This document shows positions 41,711 through 52,955 of a stretch of DNA of 64,000 nucleotides, piece by piece. The position numbers and the translations under genes are program-made. This DNA comes from Omphalotus guepiniiformis (taxonomy: Eukaryota > Basidiomycota > Agaricomycetes > Agaricales > Omphalotaceae), in NCBI GenBank assembly GCA_028554645.1, contig JAQOOI010000007.1:1-64000 (forward strand), given 5' to 3'. Each line of letters opens with the position of its first letter. Positions within the stretch are counted from its first letter, which is position 1. Below the pieces are notes generated by a model that was not told the origin of the DNA, made no database searches, and saw only the letters and a program-made list of their open reading frames with translations.

Positions 41711-42550
41711 AACTGTAAAATATAGAGATAGAGAAATGATAAAAGTGGAAGGGTTGTAGAACCAAGTGATAGATGGTGCTGAGTCGTTCTGAATCTGCGC
41801 TGCACCTTTTATATCTGGTCTACCCCGTCTAAATCTGCAAGTTGGTCATTACTCCTATGCTGTTCAAACAGGCACAATGAGGCCTAGCCAGCGTAGCAGA
41901 TTGATCAACGGGGACGTTGAAGTTAATTTTACTTGGGGGGAGAGAGCACACAAAGTTTACAAGGCCAAAAATTTTGAATTTTTGAAATTTCAAATATCTC
42001 AAATCTGGAGATCTAGACAGCTTTGACCGCAGAGGACTTAGCCGAATAGCATTGCCGAGTAATCAAAAAGCTCTCAACCTTGACAGAAAGGACTTATTAA
42101 ATTCAATGTATCCTCAAAAAGAAATGATACTTATTGAAAATTGTGGGCTTAAGTCATTTAAAGAATTGTTTCCCTCTAAAATCGAGTTAGATACTCAATT
42201 TGAAGGAGACTCTCAAATTTATTTCTGATGTTTCACACCAGATTCATACCAAGAAAAACGAAACGTATATTTGAGCATGAAAGCTCAGTACTACTATGAA
42301 GATACTTCGACCTATACTACTATAAAGTAAGCACAGGGAGTATCTACAGAAAAAGCGATGTATAAAAATTTTTATATATTTGGGCAACCTGGTGTGTTGA
42401 ACACCAAGGTCACCCGCAACGAAATGTAAACGGATACGGCAGGTCCCAGCCAAGCGAAGAGAACGGCAGACCTGTGAGATTGGGACTGAGAGATGGAGAA
42501 AGTAAAGGGAAAAAGGGGTACGAACTATGTGCGCACCCGAGCCTTGAAAG
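41711..42550. other. A2 spacer between antisense genes, with internal PPT-like module
   Basis: Counterpart of 15574-16412. The CGGGGACG and ATTTTACTTGGGGGGAGA module recurs at about 41903-41946 and is unchanged by eye, while nearby AT-rich sequence has diverged by small indels. Confidence 0.55.
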
Positions 42551-44462
42551 TCACTCTGAGAGGGGATCGTCCCTCCCAGCTAGTGGACTGCTTTCTGGCA
42601 CTAAGACCCTGCCCGTCGTCTCCTCCTCCAGCTCATCCTCCTTGTCCTCATCCTCTTCGACCGTGACTTGCGAGGCACCGACCGCCTGAGGCGATTCGTC
42701 GATGACTGTAGCAACGGGAGTGGAAGGAACATGGGATGGACCAGCTTGCTGCTCGACCTCTGGATCCACCACGACGAAACGACCAGATTCGTTCCTAGCG
42801 ATATAGCTTGCCCGAGACACCAGGTTGATGTCCCATCCAAGCGCGGTAGCCAGTAGTTTGAGCTGTTCGTCCGAATAGTCGAATGTCGGGTCGCCAGTCT
42901 GAACCTGATGTAAAACGAGACGAGGATCGCGACACGAAGCCTTGATATAATCTTGACGCTGCAAGATCGTTCGGTGTACCCGTTCCATCGCTCACATCTG
43001 CGCGGAGACGCTGTTTTGCATGTCCTCGTAGGTGTCGATGAGAATCTGTAATTGTTCGGCTTCCTGAGCAACAACTAAGAAACGAAGAACCTTTAATAAA
43101 AGATGTCTAAAGAAATGAAAGGAATACTTACCTGCACTGCCGCTGCGAGCCAACGTGTACGAAAGGCATCGCAACTGATCACTGCCTTCCAAGCCATAGG
43201 ACCAGCTGCAAGTATGGTTGTCCTTTGCGCAGGTAGCACAGCGCCACTCGAAGGTCTTGCTATTAAGTTGAGGGCGACATTCCCTACCTTCAGTGTGTGT
43301 CCCACCTACGCACGAAGCACAGATGGAATCGCCAAAGAACTAGATAAGGACAGAGAGAAATGTTAGTGAATATCTCTCTCGAGTCAGAGAGATACTCACC
43401 CTGTCGAATGTGCGGTTGACCGAAACAAGCTGTTGTAAAGTAACAGGACGGCCGTAAGGCCATCCAAAAACTACACGACCTGAAAAGTAACCGTTAAACC
43501 AACACTAGAAAAATGAAAGTTGAAAAGGTACTTACCAGGTACCTGCTCAAAGTCCTCCTTGGCACGATTCTGCGGTGTTCGGCCATCTGAGCGCTGAGGA
43601 AAGACATTGTCAGTAACTAAGATGCTGCAATAGAGAAAAGAAGCCTTACCTGAAGATTTGGCGCCTCGTAACGAGTGCCCGGAGCGAGAGACACAGAAGA
43701 TGTCGAGAAGTCAGCACGAGAAGCCCATAGCGGAGCCTCGAAGTCGACGTTGAGATTGACGGGGGCCTTAGCACCCTCAGCCTTGACCGCTTTCTCCTCT
43801 TCCTTCTTCTCCTCTTCCTCGTCGCTGGATGCTGGGACTGTGACTGGAGTTGCCTTAGATCGCGTCTTTCGAGACGCTGGTTCATCGATCGGTTCCTCCA
43901 CTCGCGTCTTCCGGATCTTTGGTCGTGGCTTGACCACCTGTTTACCCTTGCCCTGTGTAAGAAAATATGAGAAAAGAATAAATAAATCTACAAAGAAAAA
44001 AACGTACCTTTGAAGCTGTCGCTGCAGGCTTCTTACCCTCAGAAATGCGAGACTTCTTAGCCGGAGGCTCAGGGCTCTCGGACTCAAAGCCAGCGTCATC
44101 GTCGTCGTCGTCGGTCAGCTCAGTAGATTCGGCCGTTGCTTCAACGTCGGAAATCTTGCGTTTCATCTAAAAATAATAAGAATGAGAAATGACAACTTCA
44201 AACAAAAGAAAAGACTTACCGAACGACCCGGTAAGGGCGTTACACTAGTCTTGGCCTTTGGCTTTGGCTGAGGCTTTGGTTTGGAAATGGGTGCCGAAAC
44301 CTTCGAAGATTCAGCGCGAGCAACCTTGGCGGACGAAGCAAGTGTGGCGAGGGGCGGAAGCAGGATTTCGTCGTCATCGTTATCTTCCTCAAGCTGCGGC
44401 GTTTGGTTAAGCGTGGGAAACGGAGGCAGTGGTTCCCATAGATTGCGAAGCTGTAAAAAGTT

Positions 44463-44511
<49 letters not shown>

Positions 44512-45118
44512 AATGACACGGGTCTGAAAGATACTTACTGTATATTTGAGACAAAAAGAATCGAGCCTAGCGCGATTTAGCCCCCAGGGTGGCACAATAA
44601 ATGATGTTGGCTTTGCCTGATGTAGCCATAGCGCGAGATTGCATGCAGAAAGAAAGGAGCCAGTGAAATAGTCGGGGAGATGTGTATGTGCTCTCTGGCA
44701 CCGATTAAATGTTAAAGCGACGCGAGTCTGTAAAGATGAGGTTAGCTATAACAAAGATGAAAAGAAATGATGCCTACCAAGGCGAGATTCAAATCGTCGA
44801 AAGCGGATGTAATGGTCCTCAACCTAAGACCCTTTCCAAACTCCTTAAACGATTGATCTCGTAAACGGCGGTCCAAGTCGCCTAGTCTTGAAACAATGGA
44901 GGAGAGCGCCTTGTAATCTTCTTCGTTCATGTCTGAGAGCTGTGAGGGAGAAAAGGAAAGAAAGAGGCCGTCAATTGAGAACGGTTCTCGAATATATATG
45001 TGACACACTGTGAAAAGCAGCGCGTGAGAGAAAGGAATTAAAAAGGACTTACCGGTACCTCGGAAGGCTCCCTACTGAGAGTAATAGAGGAAGCCAATTG
45101 CCTTGAAAAGTCATCCAT
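42551..45118 (-). CDS. Antisense gene I of element A (A2 copy), one nonsense codon
   Basis: Start ATG 45118, terminal stop at 42551. Ten exons as in A1, with the cysteine motif retained in exon 9. In exon 10 a CGG codon of A1 is TGA here (42992-42994, in the segment around QMRAMERVHR), which would remove about 150 C-terminal residues after the cysteine motif. The intron before exon 4 has expanded by a 44-base poly(A) on the plus strand (poly(T) in the transcript). Confidence 0.65.
44466..44509. repeat. 44-base poly(A) run in an antisense-gene intron (A2)
   Basis: A1 has four A at the same place. In the antisense transcript this is a long T run near the acceptor of intron 3. Confidence 0.95.
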
Positions 45119-45422
45119 CGGGGGACGAAGTGAGATGTGAAGAGAAAACGAGAATCACTGTCTGTTTAAGTCGAAACTTCGACAGAAGTAGATTGCGGGT
45201 TTCGCCGAAGTCTGACATTGCCGTCACATGCCGATGTAAATGTATTGACTGGTGATCAATCGAGAAAGGTTTTGCCTAAAGGCAGTCCGTGAGACGTGAT
45301 ATTGTGATATTGAACAGTACGAAATGCGCTTCTATGACAAATCTGCTAGTAATAATTGTATCTAACTCGATTTTGGCCAATCTGGTACAATCGGGGACGA
45401 TCTTATTTTACTTTGGGGGAGA
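45119..45422. other. A2 upstream region of antisense gene I and 3' PPT
   Basis: Matches 18942-19245 with a few substitutions. The PPT ends directly at the LTR at 45423. Confidence 0.65.
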
Positions 45423-47266
45423 TGTTGCGTCAAAAAGCCTTTCAGTACTGAAATCTATCAGATTGAAGTAAATATGGAATGTTCAAGCATTGAAAACTGA
45501 ACATAAAGGACTAGAGTCACCCCAGACTGCTAGTTAAGACATGAAACATACTTGTACTCACAATACCTAAGTGTAGTGTTTGCTACAGTACTAGATCTGG
45601 TGCTAAGCAACTGTGACCAAGGGGTTATACAAAGAGATACTAGTTATGCCTCTCCAGATGTGTTGGAATTCCAATGTTCCATACCAGATTGAGTTGGTCA
45701 GACCCACCCTTTAATAACTAGAGACTCTACCAAGTGTTGTTGACTGTAATCCAAAGGGGTTGATGGATTTTCACTTCAATTGAACAACTATCTAAGTCCT
45801 TTGGACTGATCAAAAGTTCCAGCTGGTCTTGCTAGCTAAGTTGGCACTATAAGATTGAATGCTGAGAATATGGGCAATCTTGAAGATTGTATTACCAGAG
45901 AAATATCTGTACATTGAGTACTATGTGAACATAATGTCACTAAGAGAAACTGCCAATCTGTGTAATAATGGAAGTAGATTCAAAGTTACATCTGCACAAA
46001 TGAGTTAGATACTCAATACTCATGATGGAAGGAGTTAGATACTGAAAATGAGTATCTCTCTGGATCTGAGTATCTCTCTGAAATTCAGTAACCCTCTGAA
46101 CTTGATGAAAGACAAAGGCACTCTAATTGGAGGTCTTAGACGAAACTATGGGATAGAATACTGTCCTAGGAGAAGCTGAGAGCTATCCTAAACAAGAAAT
46201 ATAACCTGAGTACAAATCTGACCAAAAAGAGATGTATAGGGGTAAAACTTGAAATAAACAGTTACTGTACCTTACTGTGGCTGATAGAAACGATGAAGCC
46301 TGGTCTAGATAAGCTCTAGAGCTTCTACACAACTCCTAATGCTGCCCTAGTAGAGGAGAATGTGCCAATTTTGGAGAAACTTATAGGGGACCAGATTTGC
46401 AATGCACTGAGGAGAATGTCACCTGTCAGGATACTGGTTGCTATTTACATGTTCTGGACCTTTATTTAGATACCCTGGGTACGCCCTAACACACCTAGAA
46501 CACGGACAAAGCGATATATTTCTGTTTTTATACCAATCTATACCCAAAGTGCCTACTTTTGACTATCTAACTGGAAAATTACCTAGAAAACAACCTAAAA
46601 AGAATCCAATCTCTGCTCAATTAATACTTACTTACTTTTGACTCATTTACTGTTCAGATTACTCTTTTAATTTCGAGATATATGTTTGATTTTATGATTT
46701 AGTATATATAGCTTACAGAGTATCTATTTAGATTTTCTTAAGCAAGTACTGCCCAAAGCTACAAGCCAAAGCAGGAAAACCTTCTTAGACGAAATATAGC
46801 CTGGCTCTTTAGAGTTCAGTTCGAGAAATATCCAGTTGTGAAAACTTCTGTAAAGTCCCTTGTGGCAGATAAATTGAAAGAGATACTGAATCTTTGCTGA
46901 AACTGCTGTTCTGTCTGTGCTGAATCTGCCTGCTGAAACTGTCTGTGCTGCATCTGAAACTGTTCCCTGCATTGTCTGACCATTGGATCGAGTTTAAACA
47001 TCGAGATTGATTGTCCTGAATCCCTCCTGAACCCTGAAAACCACCCTTACCTTCTGTCTGAATCTTGTGTTTTGAGATACCCTCTGCCATTTTTCACCCA
47101 GATTGAGATAAAGACATCTGTAACCCTGCAGATTAAAAGTTCAATTGTTGCGTCTAACTGTGCGGAATCTCTGACAACGCCAGTCACACCTCACCCTACA
47201 TCATTTTGATTTGAGTTGGATTGTGCTCATTTGAGTATCTCTCTCATTCATTTCATAGTCACTACA
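45423..47266 (+). repeat. A2 3' LTR (1844 bp)
   Basis: TGTTGCG ... GTCACTACA, followed by the TCGC duplication and the continuation of B1 pol. Confidence 0.95.
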
Positions 47267-47462
47267 TCGCTTCAAGCCATACTTTGTCATTAGGCTTGTA
47301 TTCGACTGATGGTTTCCTTTTCTTGTCGTAATACCGAGTCATGTCTTCCTTTGCCTTTTTGAGCGCTGCTCCTACTTCGTCCCTGATCTTGACCATTTTA
47401 TCGGCAAATTCCTGTGCTGTGGGGTTTGCCAACAGAGTTTTTGGAGCTATTCCCTTATACGG
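47267..47462 (-). pseudogene. B1 pol middle fragment
   Basis: Encodes the segment after the integrase core (PYKGIAPKT ... AQEFADKM ... KPNDKVWLEA on the minus strand), matching B2 pol. It is cut by A2 on the left and by solo LTR C on the right. Confidence 0.85.
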
Positions 47463-48956
47463 TGTTGCGCTGAAAACGCATACACACCTGAAACACCTGA
47501 AATTAAACGATTTCTACTGTGAATATGATGGGAATAAAGGGCTAGACTATGTCCCATAGTGCTAGCTAAAACATAGAACATGAATAGTTAAAGGCTCGAA
47601 GTGAAAGGACTACGATGTACGGGTATGCATCAAGACCTTATGGCTGATATGCCTCTAGACCTTCGGCGAAGTAACTACCTGCTGCGAGACTGTACAGTAT
47701 GGTCAGACCCACCCTGCCTGGCAAAGAGCCCTCCATCTGGAAGTCGCTATTCGAGTATCTGTGTAATCCACGGGACTTAGGAAGGAAGAAACTACACACA
47801 CACAGGTGTAATAGCCTCATGAGCCTACATAACGTCGAAAGGACAAAGCTAGAGGTATCGCCGAGCCATCAAAATGGTTTGTTCGAACTTAGCCGACCTC
47901 CTAGAACCTGCAGATTGATGATATACTGGAGATAACGCTTTATGATCGGAAATATATGATCGATGATTCCGTTCCGAGATACTAGATGGTCAAAGCTATG
48001 AAAACGATCGGTCTCGATGACTGTATAATAACTTATTAGTAAAGTAATGACAGAATTGGCCTTCGAGCGCTGGATATTGGTATATCTACGAGGTGCTATG
48101 GGGTCTAGATGTCGAAATAGGAGAAAATACGGAAGCCTGACGGGATAAATAACTAGAAACTGCCCTCGGCGCCCCTATAAGTACACTGTAAAACAGTTAC
48201 GAAGATGAATAATAACGAAATGCATAGGAGTAGTTCGTTTAGAATGGCTCGAGCGCATGATAAGAAGGGTCTAGATGTACCAAAAACATCACTAAAACGA
48301 AATACTTACACATATATGCCCAAGAACTGCACATAATTACCCTCTAGATGTGCCTACTTACCCAACTCAGTCATATTGTTTCTGTTTATATCCATTTTAT
48401 ACTCGATGTTATCCCTCTGTTCCTTTTAATTACTCCACTCAGTTTTCTATCTATTTATGAAATACTTACAAGCAGTAGAGTACATATACTGTCATGTATA
48501 GGGTCGAGCGCCCCAGGTTACGACTGCCCGCCAAATTGGAGAACTTTACGTATCTTCTAGAGCGTTAAACCGCAGAAGGCCTCTTGATTGTGAATGTCAG
48601 GCCCTGGTTCTTCGAGCTGGTAGAGGCAGACTATTAGGAATTGCAGTGCTTTGATAGAGTGCTAAATATCTGAACATCTGTTGTGTTTGAACTGTCTGTC
48701 TGTCTGTCTGTCTGTCTGTGTCTGTCTGTCTGTGTCTGTCTGTCTGTGTCTGTCTGTTTTGCTGTTTCTGGTACTCGTCGAAGGGTCTAGACGGTGATCT
48801 TTCAGTTCAGTTAGTCTTTCCAACAGTCTAGCTCGGCTTTAGTCAGTTTTCTACATGCGGAATCTTTGCCAATGCCAGACTACACTCGCTTTTACAAGGC
48901 AACCTTTGAGTTTAGACGAGTTCCTACGTCTTAGAGTGCTCATTTCGCTGCTATTA
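47463..48956 (+). repeat. Solo LTR C (1494 bp), diverged relative of the A LTR
   Basis: Starts TGTTGCGCTG and ends GCTATTA, with a 4-bp duplication ACGG at 47459-47462 and 48957-48960 in B1 pol. Related to the A LTR in its first bases and near its end (TGCGGAATCTTTGCCAATGC compared with a similar A segment). It has no internal region, so it is a solo LTR left by recombination. The terminal TA instead of CA may be a mutation. Confidence 0.75.
48692..48757. repeat. TCTG microsatellite in solo LTR C
   Basis: Tandem CTGT/TCTG units interrupted by GTG. The A LTR has a looser CTG-rich tract in the corresponding part. Confidence 0.9.
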
Positions 48957-51359
48957 ACGGATGTCGTCCCATATCCGCATAGAACAGAGTGACACCTGTG
49001 GCTGAGTGTATCCTATCATTCAACACGAACTCTGCTGTTGGTAACCATTCATGCCAGTCGTTCTGATGTTGATTGATGAATAACCGGAGATAATGTTCAA
49101 TCTTTTGGTTCATCTGTTCTGTCTGTCCATTCGTCTGTGGGTGATATGCCGTTGTGAAGCTTCCTTGAATGCCTAATAATTGGTATAGTTCCTTCATGAA
49201 TCGGGAATGATATTGGGGTCCCCGATCATGAATAATCTTTCTCAATAATTCGTGTATAGGAAAGATTTTGTCCCTATAGATTCTGGCCATTCCCTCAGAT
49301 GTTAACGACATGTGTGTGGGTACCAGACGTGTTCGTTTTGGAACCTTGTGGAACATTATTTGTGACTAGTGTTCCCGTTGGTTTGGTTCGATGAATTTTA
49401 GTGGCCTGGCACTTTCCACACCCCTTAACGTATTTCCGTACATCCTGAGTGATCCCTGGCCACCAATAGTTTCTCATCACCAATTCCATGGTTTTGAACT
49501 GCCCTGGATGTCCCGTCAGAACGGTATCATGATGTAATCCAATGATCTTCCCTCGTAACCTATTATCAATAGGTACATAAATCCTATTCTGCCACGTCAC
49601 AATTCCTTCTTCTGACTCAACCCAATCCTTCTCTTTTCCTTCTAAAGCCTTATTCACTAGATTATCCCGTACTTTTGACTTCTTCTTTATAAGATCTAAG
49701 ATCTCGTCTTCTGGCATCTCTAGTCTGTTGATTGAAAAAAGCTCCGGCTTTAAAAGTACCACATCCTTGTTATCTTTCTCCCCTGTCTCATGATTGGCCA
49801 TCCTGGACAATGCATCTGGCTTTCCCATCGACTTTCTGGGTTTATGAATCAATGTAAAGTCATATTCTGATAATTCAGTGATCCATTGGGCTTGTCGGCA
49901 ATTCAGTTTCTGAGGTTTTTTGAAGTACTGAAGATTTTGATGATCTGTATAGATCTTAAATGACTCTTCCGCACCCATCAGATATTGTCTCCAATCTGCT
50001 AAGGGATCCATAATGGCCATCATTTTCTTATCATAGATCTCATAATTACGTTCTGTTTCATTTAGAGATCTAGATCTGAACGCAATAGGCCACCATTTTC
50101 CATCTATCTTTTGCGATAAGACAGCTCCATTCGCATAATCTGATGAATCTGCCTCGACTCTGAATTGTCCATGATCACGGGGTATGGTTAGAACTACTTC
50201 TTCGGCAATTCTACTTTTGAGTTCTTCGAATGCCTGTCGTTGTTGCTCTGTCCATTCCCACTTTGAATTCCCAGTCAGTGATGACAATGGTTTCGCCACT
50301 TGACTAAATTCTCGGATAAATCGTCGGTAGAAGTTACAGAAACCCAAGAATGACTGTACTTCCTTCTTGTTTCCTGGTATTTTCCATTCTTTTACCGCTT
50401 TGACTTTCTTTGGATCCATCCACACTTGTCCATTTCCTACAAACACTCCAAGGTACTCGACATTACTGGTCTCAAATTCACACTTTTCAGGTCTAAGATA
50501 CAACTTGTGTTGTCGTAATATATCTAACACCTGTTTTACAATTGACTCGTGCTCTTTGATTATATTTGTGAAAACCAATATGTCGTCTAAGTATACCATG
50601 ACATGACCTTCGTTGATCAAATCCCTTAAGATATGATTCATGAACACCTGGAAGGTCGCCGGAGAATTTGTAAGACCAAAGAACATAACCGTTGGTTCAA
50701 AGAGCCCCCGATTAGTCCTAAATGCCGCCTTCCACTCATCACCCTCTTTGATCCAGATATTATTGTATCCCCATCGAACATCCATTTTCGAAAATACTTT
50801 CGAATCCTTCAGCTTATCAATGAGTTCTTGAATGAGCGGCAACGGATACTTGTTCTTTATCGTTGCTTCATTCAACTTCTGATAATCCTGAACAGGTCGA
50901 AGTTTCCCATCTTTCTTTGCGACAAAGAAGAATGGTGAGGCCATTGGTGATTTTGATGGTCTAATTCATCCAGATTTCACATTTTCCTTGATGAACTCAT
51001 CTAAAACTTTCTGATCTGAAGGATTTAATGGATAGACCTTGCAATCTACTGGTGTAAAGTCTGGTTTTAGTTCAATTTCATGGTCCCAGGGTCTTTGTTC
51101 AGGTAAATTTTGGAAATTGGCTTCATCAAAAACATCCTTGTACTCATTGACGTACTTGTCTGCTTTTGACTCAGTCTTTTTGCCTTTTCCAAAGTCCATA
51201 CTCCAAAGATATCCATCCCAATTCAGGTAAAACAACCGATCTCCTTCTTCCAGTTCCCGGACTTTAGCGTCAGATTCAGGTTTTAGGTAATACGGTATGT
51301 AACCACACTTCTTAGGACATCGGTCAAACTTTAAAGTCGAGTCATTCCAATCTATATTG
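48957..51359 (-). pseudogene. B1 pol 5' part: RT, RNase H, integrase, decayed
   Basis: Minus-strand homology to B2 pol from the protease C-terminal flank to the integrase core. YLDDILVFT of RT is intact. Defects: a stop where B2 has Arg codon CGA (TGA near 50968) and a deletion of about 100 bp near 49345 that removes the first integrase Asp segment (IGTDLIGE in B2). Many single substitutions. The 5' side is cut by the B' LTR. Confidence 0.85.
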
Positions 51360-51823
51360 TGTTAGCGACCCGAGTTATTACTCAAGTGACTTCACACAGA
51401 ATCTAACTTCTTACAAAGAAGATAAGAAGACAAAGCAAGAGAGATAGGATTGAGAAGAAAGTAGCTAAGTACAGGTTTAACTCGAGGAGATTAAACTAGA
51501 TCGAAGCTAAAGAAGTATTCTACAAAAGAAGTGTTCTTATATACGTAAATAATACCCTAAACCCTGGGTTGTAACCCTTGACTAATTAACGTGTGTATAC
51601 CATGATTTATCCATGAGTTACGATCGCCTCAAGATATACATGTTGTGATCTCGATTGCCTGGTGTTCTGTGTGTGTCTAAGATCATTGTGCTGTCTACAT
51701 GCGTAATTAATATAACCCTAGATCTGAGTAATACGATACTATCTACTGATAATAAAAGTGTCTACATGTACAAACAGTTGATAAGATAAGATGAAAAAGA
51801 AAAAGAATACATTGTTCGTAACA
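51360..51823 (-). repeat. B' 3' LTR (464 bp)
   Basis: Reads TGTTAGCGACCCGAG ... GTAACA on the plus strand and is diverged from the B1 and B2 LTRs. The TATATAA box and AGCTTCGATCT site are kept. It inserted into B1 protease/RT-region coding sequence after TATTG. Confidence 0.85.
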
Positions 51824-51966
51824 TTACCCCCTCCTTAGGCACGATGTCCCCATCGTCCTAACTTCACTGCTAAGGCCTCAGTTGGCATTTTCTTTTGATC
51901 TACTACTTCGGTATAGGTATCGTGTTTAGGCATTGGTCGAAATAATGATGTCGGGAATGAGGAAAT
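51824..51966 (-). pseudogene. B' pol 3' terminus
   Basis: PPT plus the last codons of pol (KLGRWGH near the stop), cut by B2 and continued at 58236. Confidence 0.8.
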
Positions 51967-52418
51967 TGTTACGAACATTTTCTTTTTTCATCTTATCTCA
52001 TTGTTTGTACATATAGACACTTTTATTATCAGTAGATAGCATCTTAAGTTATAGATCTAGGGTTATATTAAATACACACGTAGGTAGCATGATGATCGAG
52101 ATCAAGCATGTAGACCTCAAGGCGATCACGATCATTAATGAAACACTTGAGGCGATCGAACTCATGGTAGACACACGGTGGATTAGTCAAGGGTTATAGC
52201 CCAGGGTTTAGGGTTTTATTTACGTATATAACAAGTCCGCTTAGGTAGATATTTCTTTAGCTTCGATCTTGTCAATAACTCCTCGAGTTTAGACTTGTAC
52301 TTAGCATACTTCCTTGTATCGTCTCTTTTCTCAATTCCAATTTCTGCTTTTCTCTTACTCGTGTGAAACTAAGATCATTGTGTTTGGTTATTTGAGTTTA
52401 TAACTCGAGTCGCTGACA
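51967..52418 (+). repeat. B2 5' LTR (452 bp)
   Basis: TGTTACGAAC ... CGCTGACA. A TATATAA box is at 52225-52231, with a likely transcription start near 52258. A telomere-like GGGTTTAGGG at 52204-52213 is part of all B LTRs and is not a telomere. Confidence 0.95.
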
Positions 52419-52419
52419 T

Positions 52420-52432
52420 AAGATCGAAGCTA
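52420..52432 (+). promoter_or_regulatory. B2 self-priming primer-binding site
   Basis: AAGATCGAAGCTA, one base after the LTR, is the exact reverse complement of LTR positions 52258-52270. It does not start with TGG as tRNA-type sites do. The LTR partner lies 33 bp after the start of the TATA box, where the mRNA 5' end should be, as required for Tf1-type self-priming. Confidence 0.7.
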
Positions 52433-52955
52433 CACAACTCACCCAACCAACACAATTCAAATTCGCCTTCTTGTTGCTATCTCAGTAGCAAGTAAGTTTC
52501 TCCTGACCCTTCACACGCTTACTTCATTTTTCTCCCTTTGATATTCGGGTTTCCGTCCGAATTAGGAATCTGTGCTCTAATAGAGTAATTGCGCCTATAG
52601 TACAAAAGAGTAACGTTGAGTCCGACTCTGTACTGGCAGCAGAAAGCATCGTCTGATAACTGACCTTCGGGGAAGGGACTTTGCGCTTGGGGAACGAGGT
52701 GCACTCCTAGAAAGGCACGCCCAGGTTTACTCAGCAAGTGAGCACGGATTTAGGAACTCGTTTATTAGAGGCAGAAAAGGTCCCGAAATCTCTTCGTGAG
52801 GTTACTGACGGACCGAAGTAAACTCTACCATTACGGAATCTTGGGGGAACTTTAGCAGTCTCTTCGAAGAAACCACCATCCCATCACCCATCACACCTTC
52901 CTACAAATCTCTTGCATCATCTCCCTATTCTACCCGACCTCATACTCCTATCAGA
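52433..52955 (+). other. B2 leader between primer site and gag
   Basis: About 520 nt without a convincing ORF. It probably contains the packaging signal and 5' untranslated region. I see no other element. Confidence 0.5.

Larger units (their letters stand above)
30694..47266 (+). mobile_element. Element A, copy 2 (A2), complete, 16.57 kb
   Basis: Both LTRs are 1844 bp and differ at roughly ten positions by eye. The 4-bp target duplication TCGC is at 30690-30693 and 47267-47270 inside B1 pol, confirmed by the uninterrupted B2 sequence. Gag, protease ORF and Pol are all open and both frameshift heptamers are conserved. The antisense genes are present, with one nonsense codon in gene I. This is the best reference copy of the family in the window. 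Confidence 0.95.
29662..51359 (-). mobile_element. Element B1: chromodomain Ty3/gypsy element, minus strand, broken by three insertions
   Basis: Own sequence lies at 29662-30693, 47267-47462 and 48957-51359, interrupted by A2, solo LTR C and then B'. The pieces align end to end with the intact B2 pol. The 5' half should continue past the window edge, beyond B'. B1 inserted into the FunK1 gene (left flank CTTCC). Confidence 0.85.

Noticed and set aside
48692..48757. TCTG repeat as a CRISPR-like or regulatory array
   Set aside because: It is a simple microsatellite without unique spacers.
52202..52215. Telomere-like AGGGTTTAGGG string
   Set aside because: It is a fixed part of every B LTR (also near 29866, 51556 and 58021) and is not tandemly repeated, so it is not a telomere.
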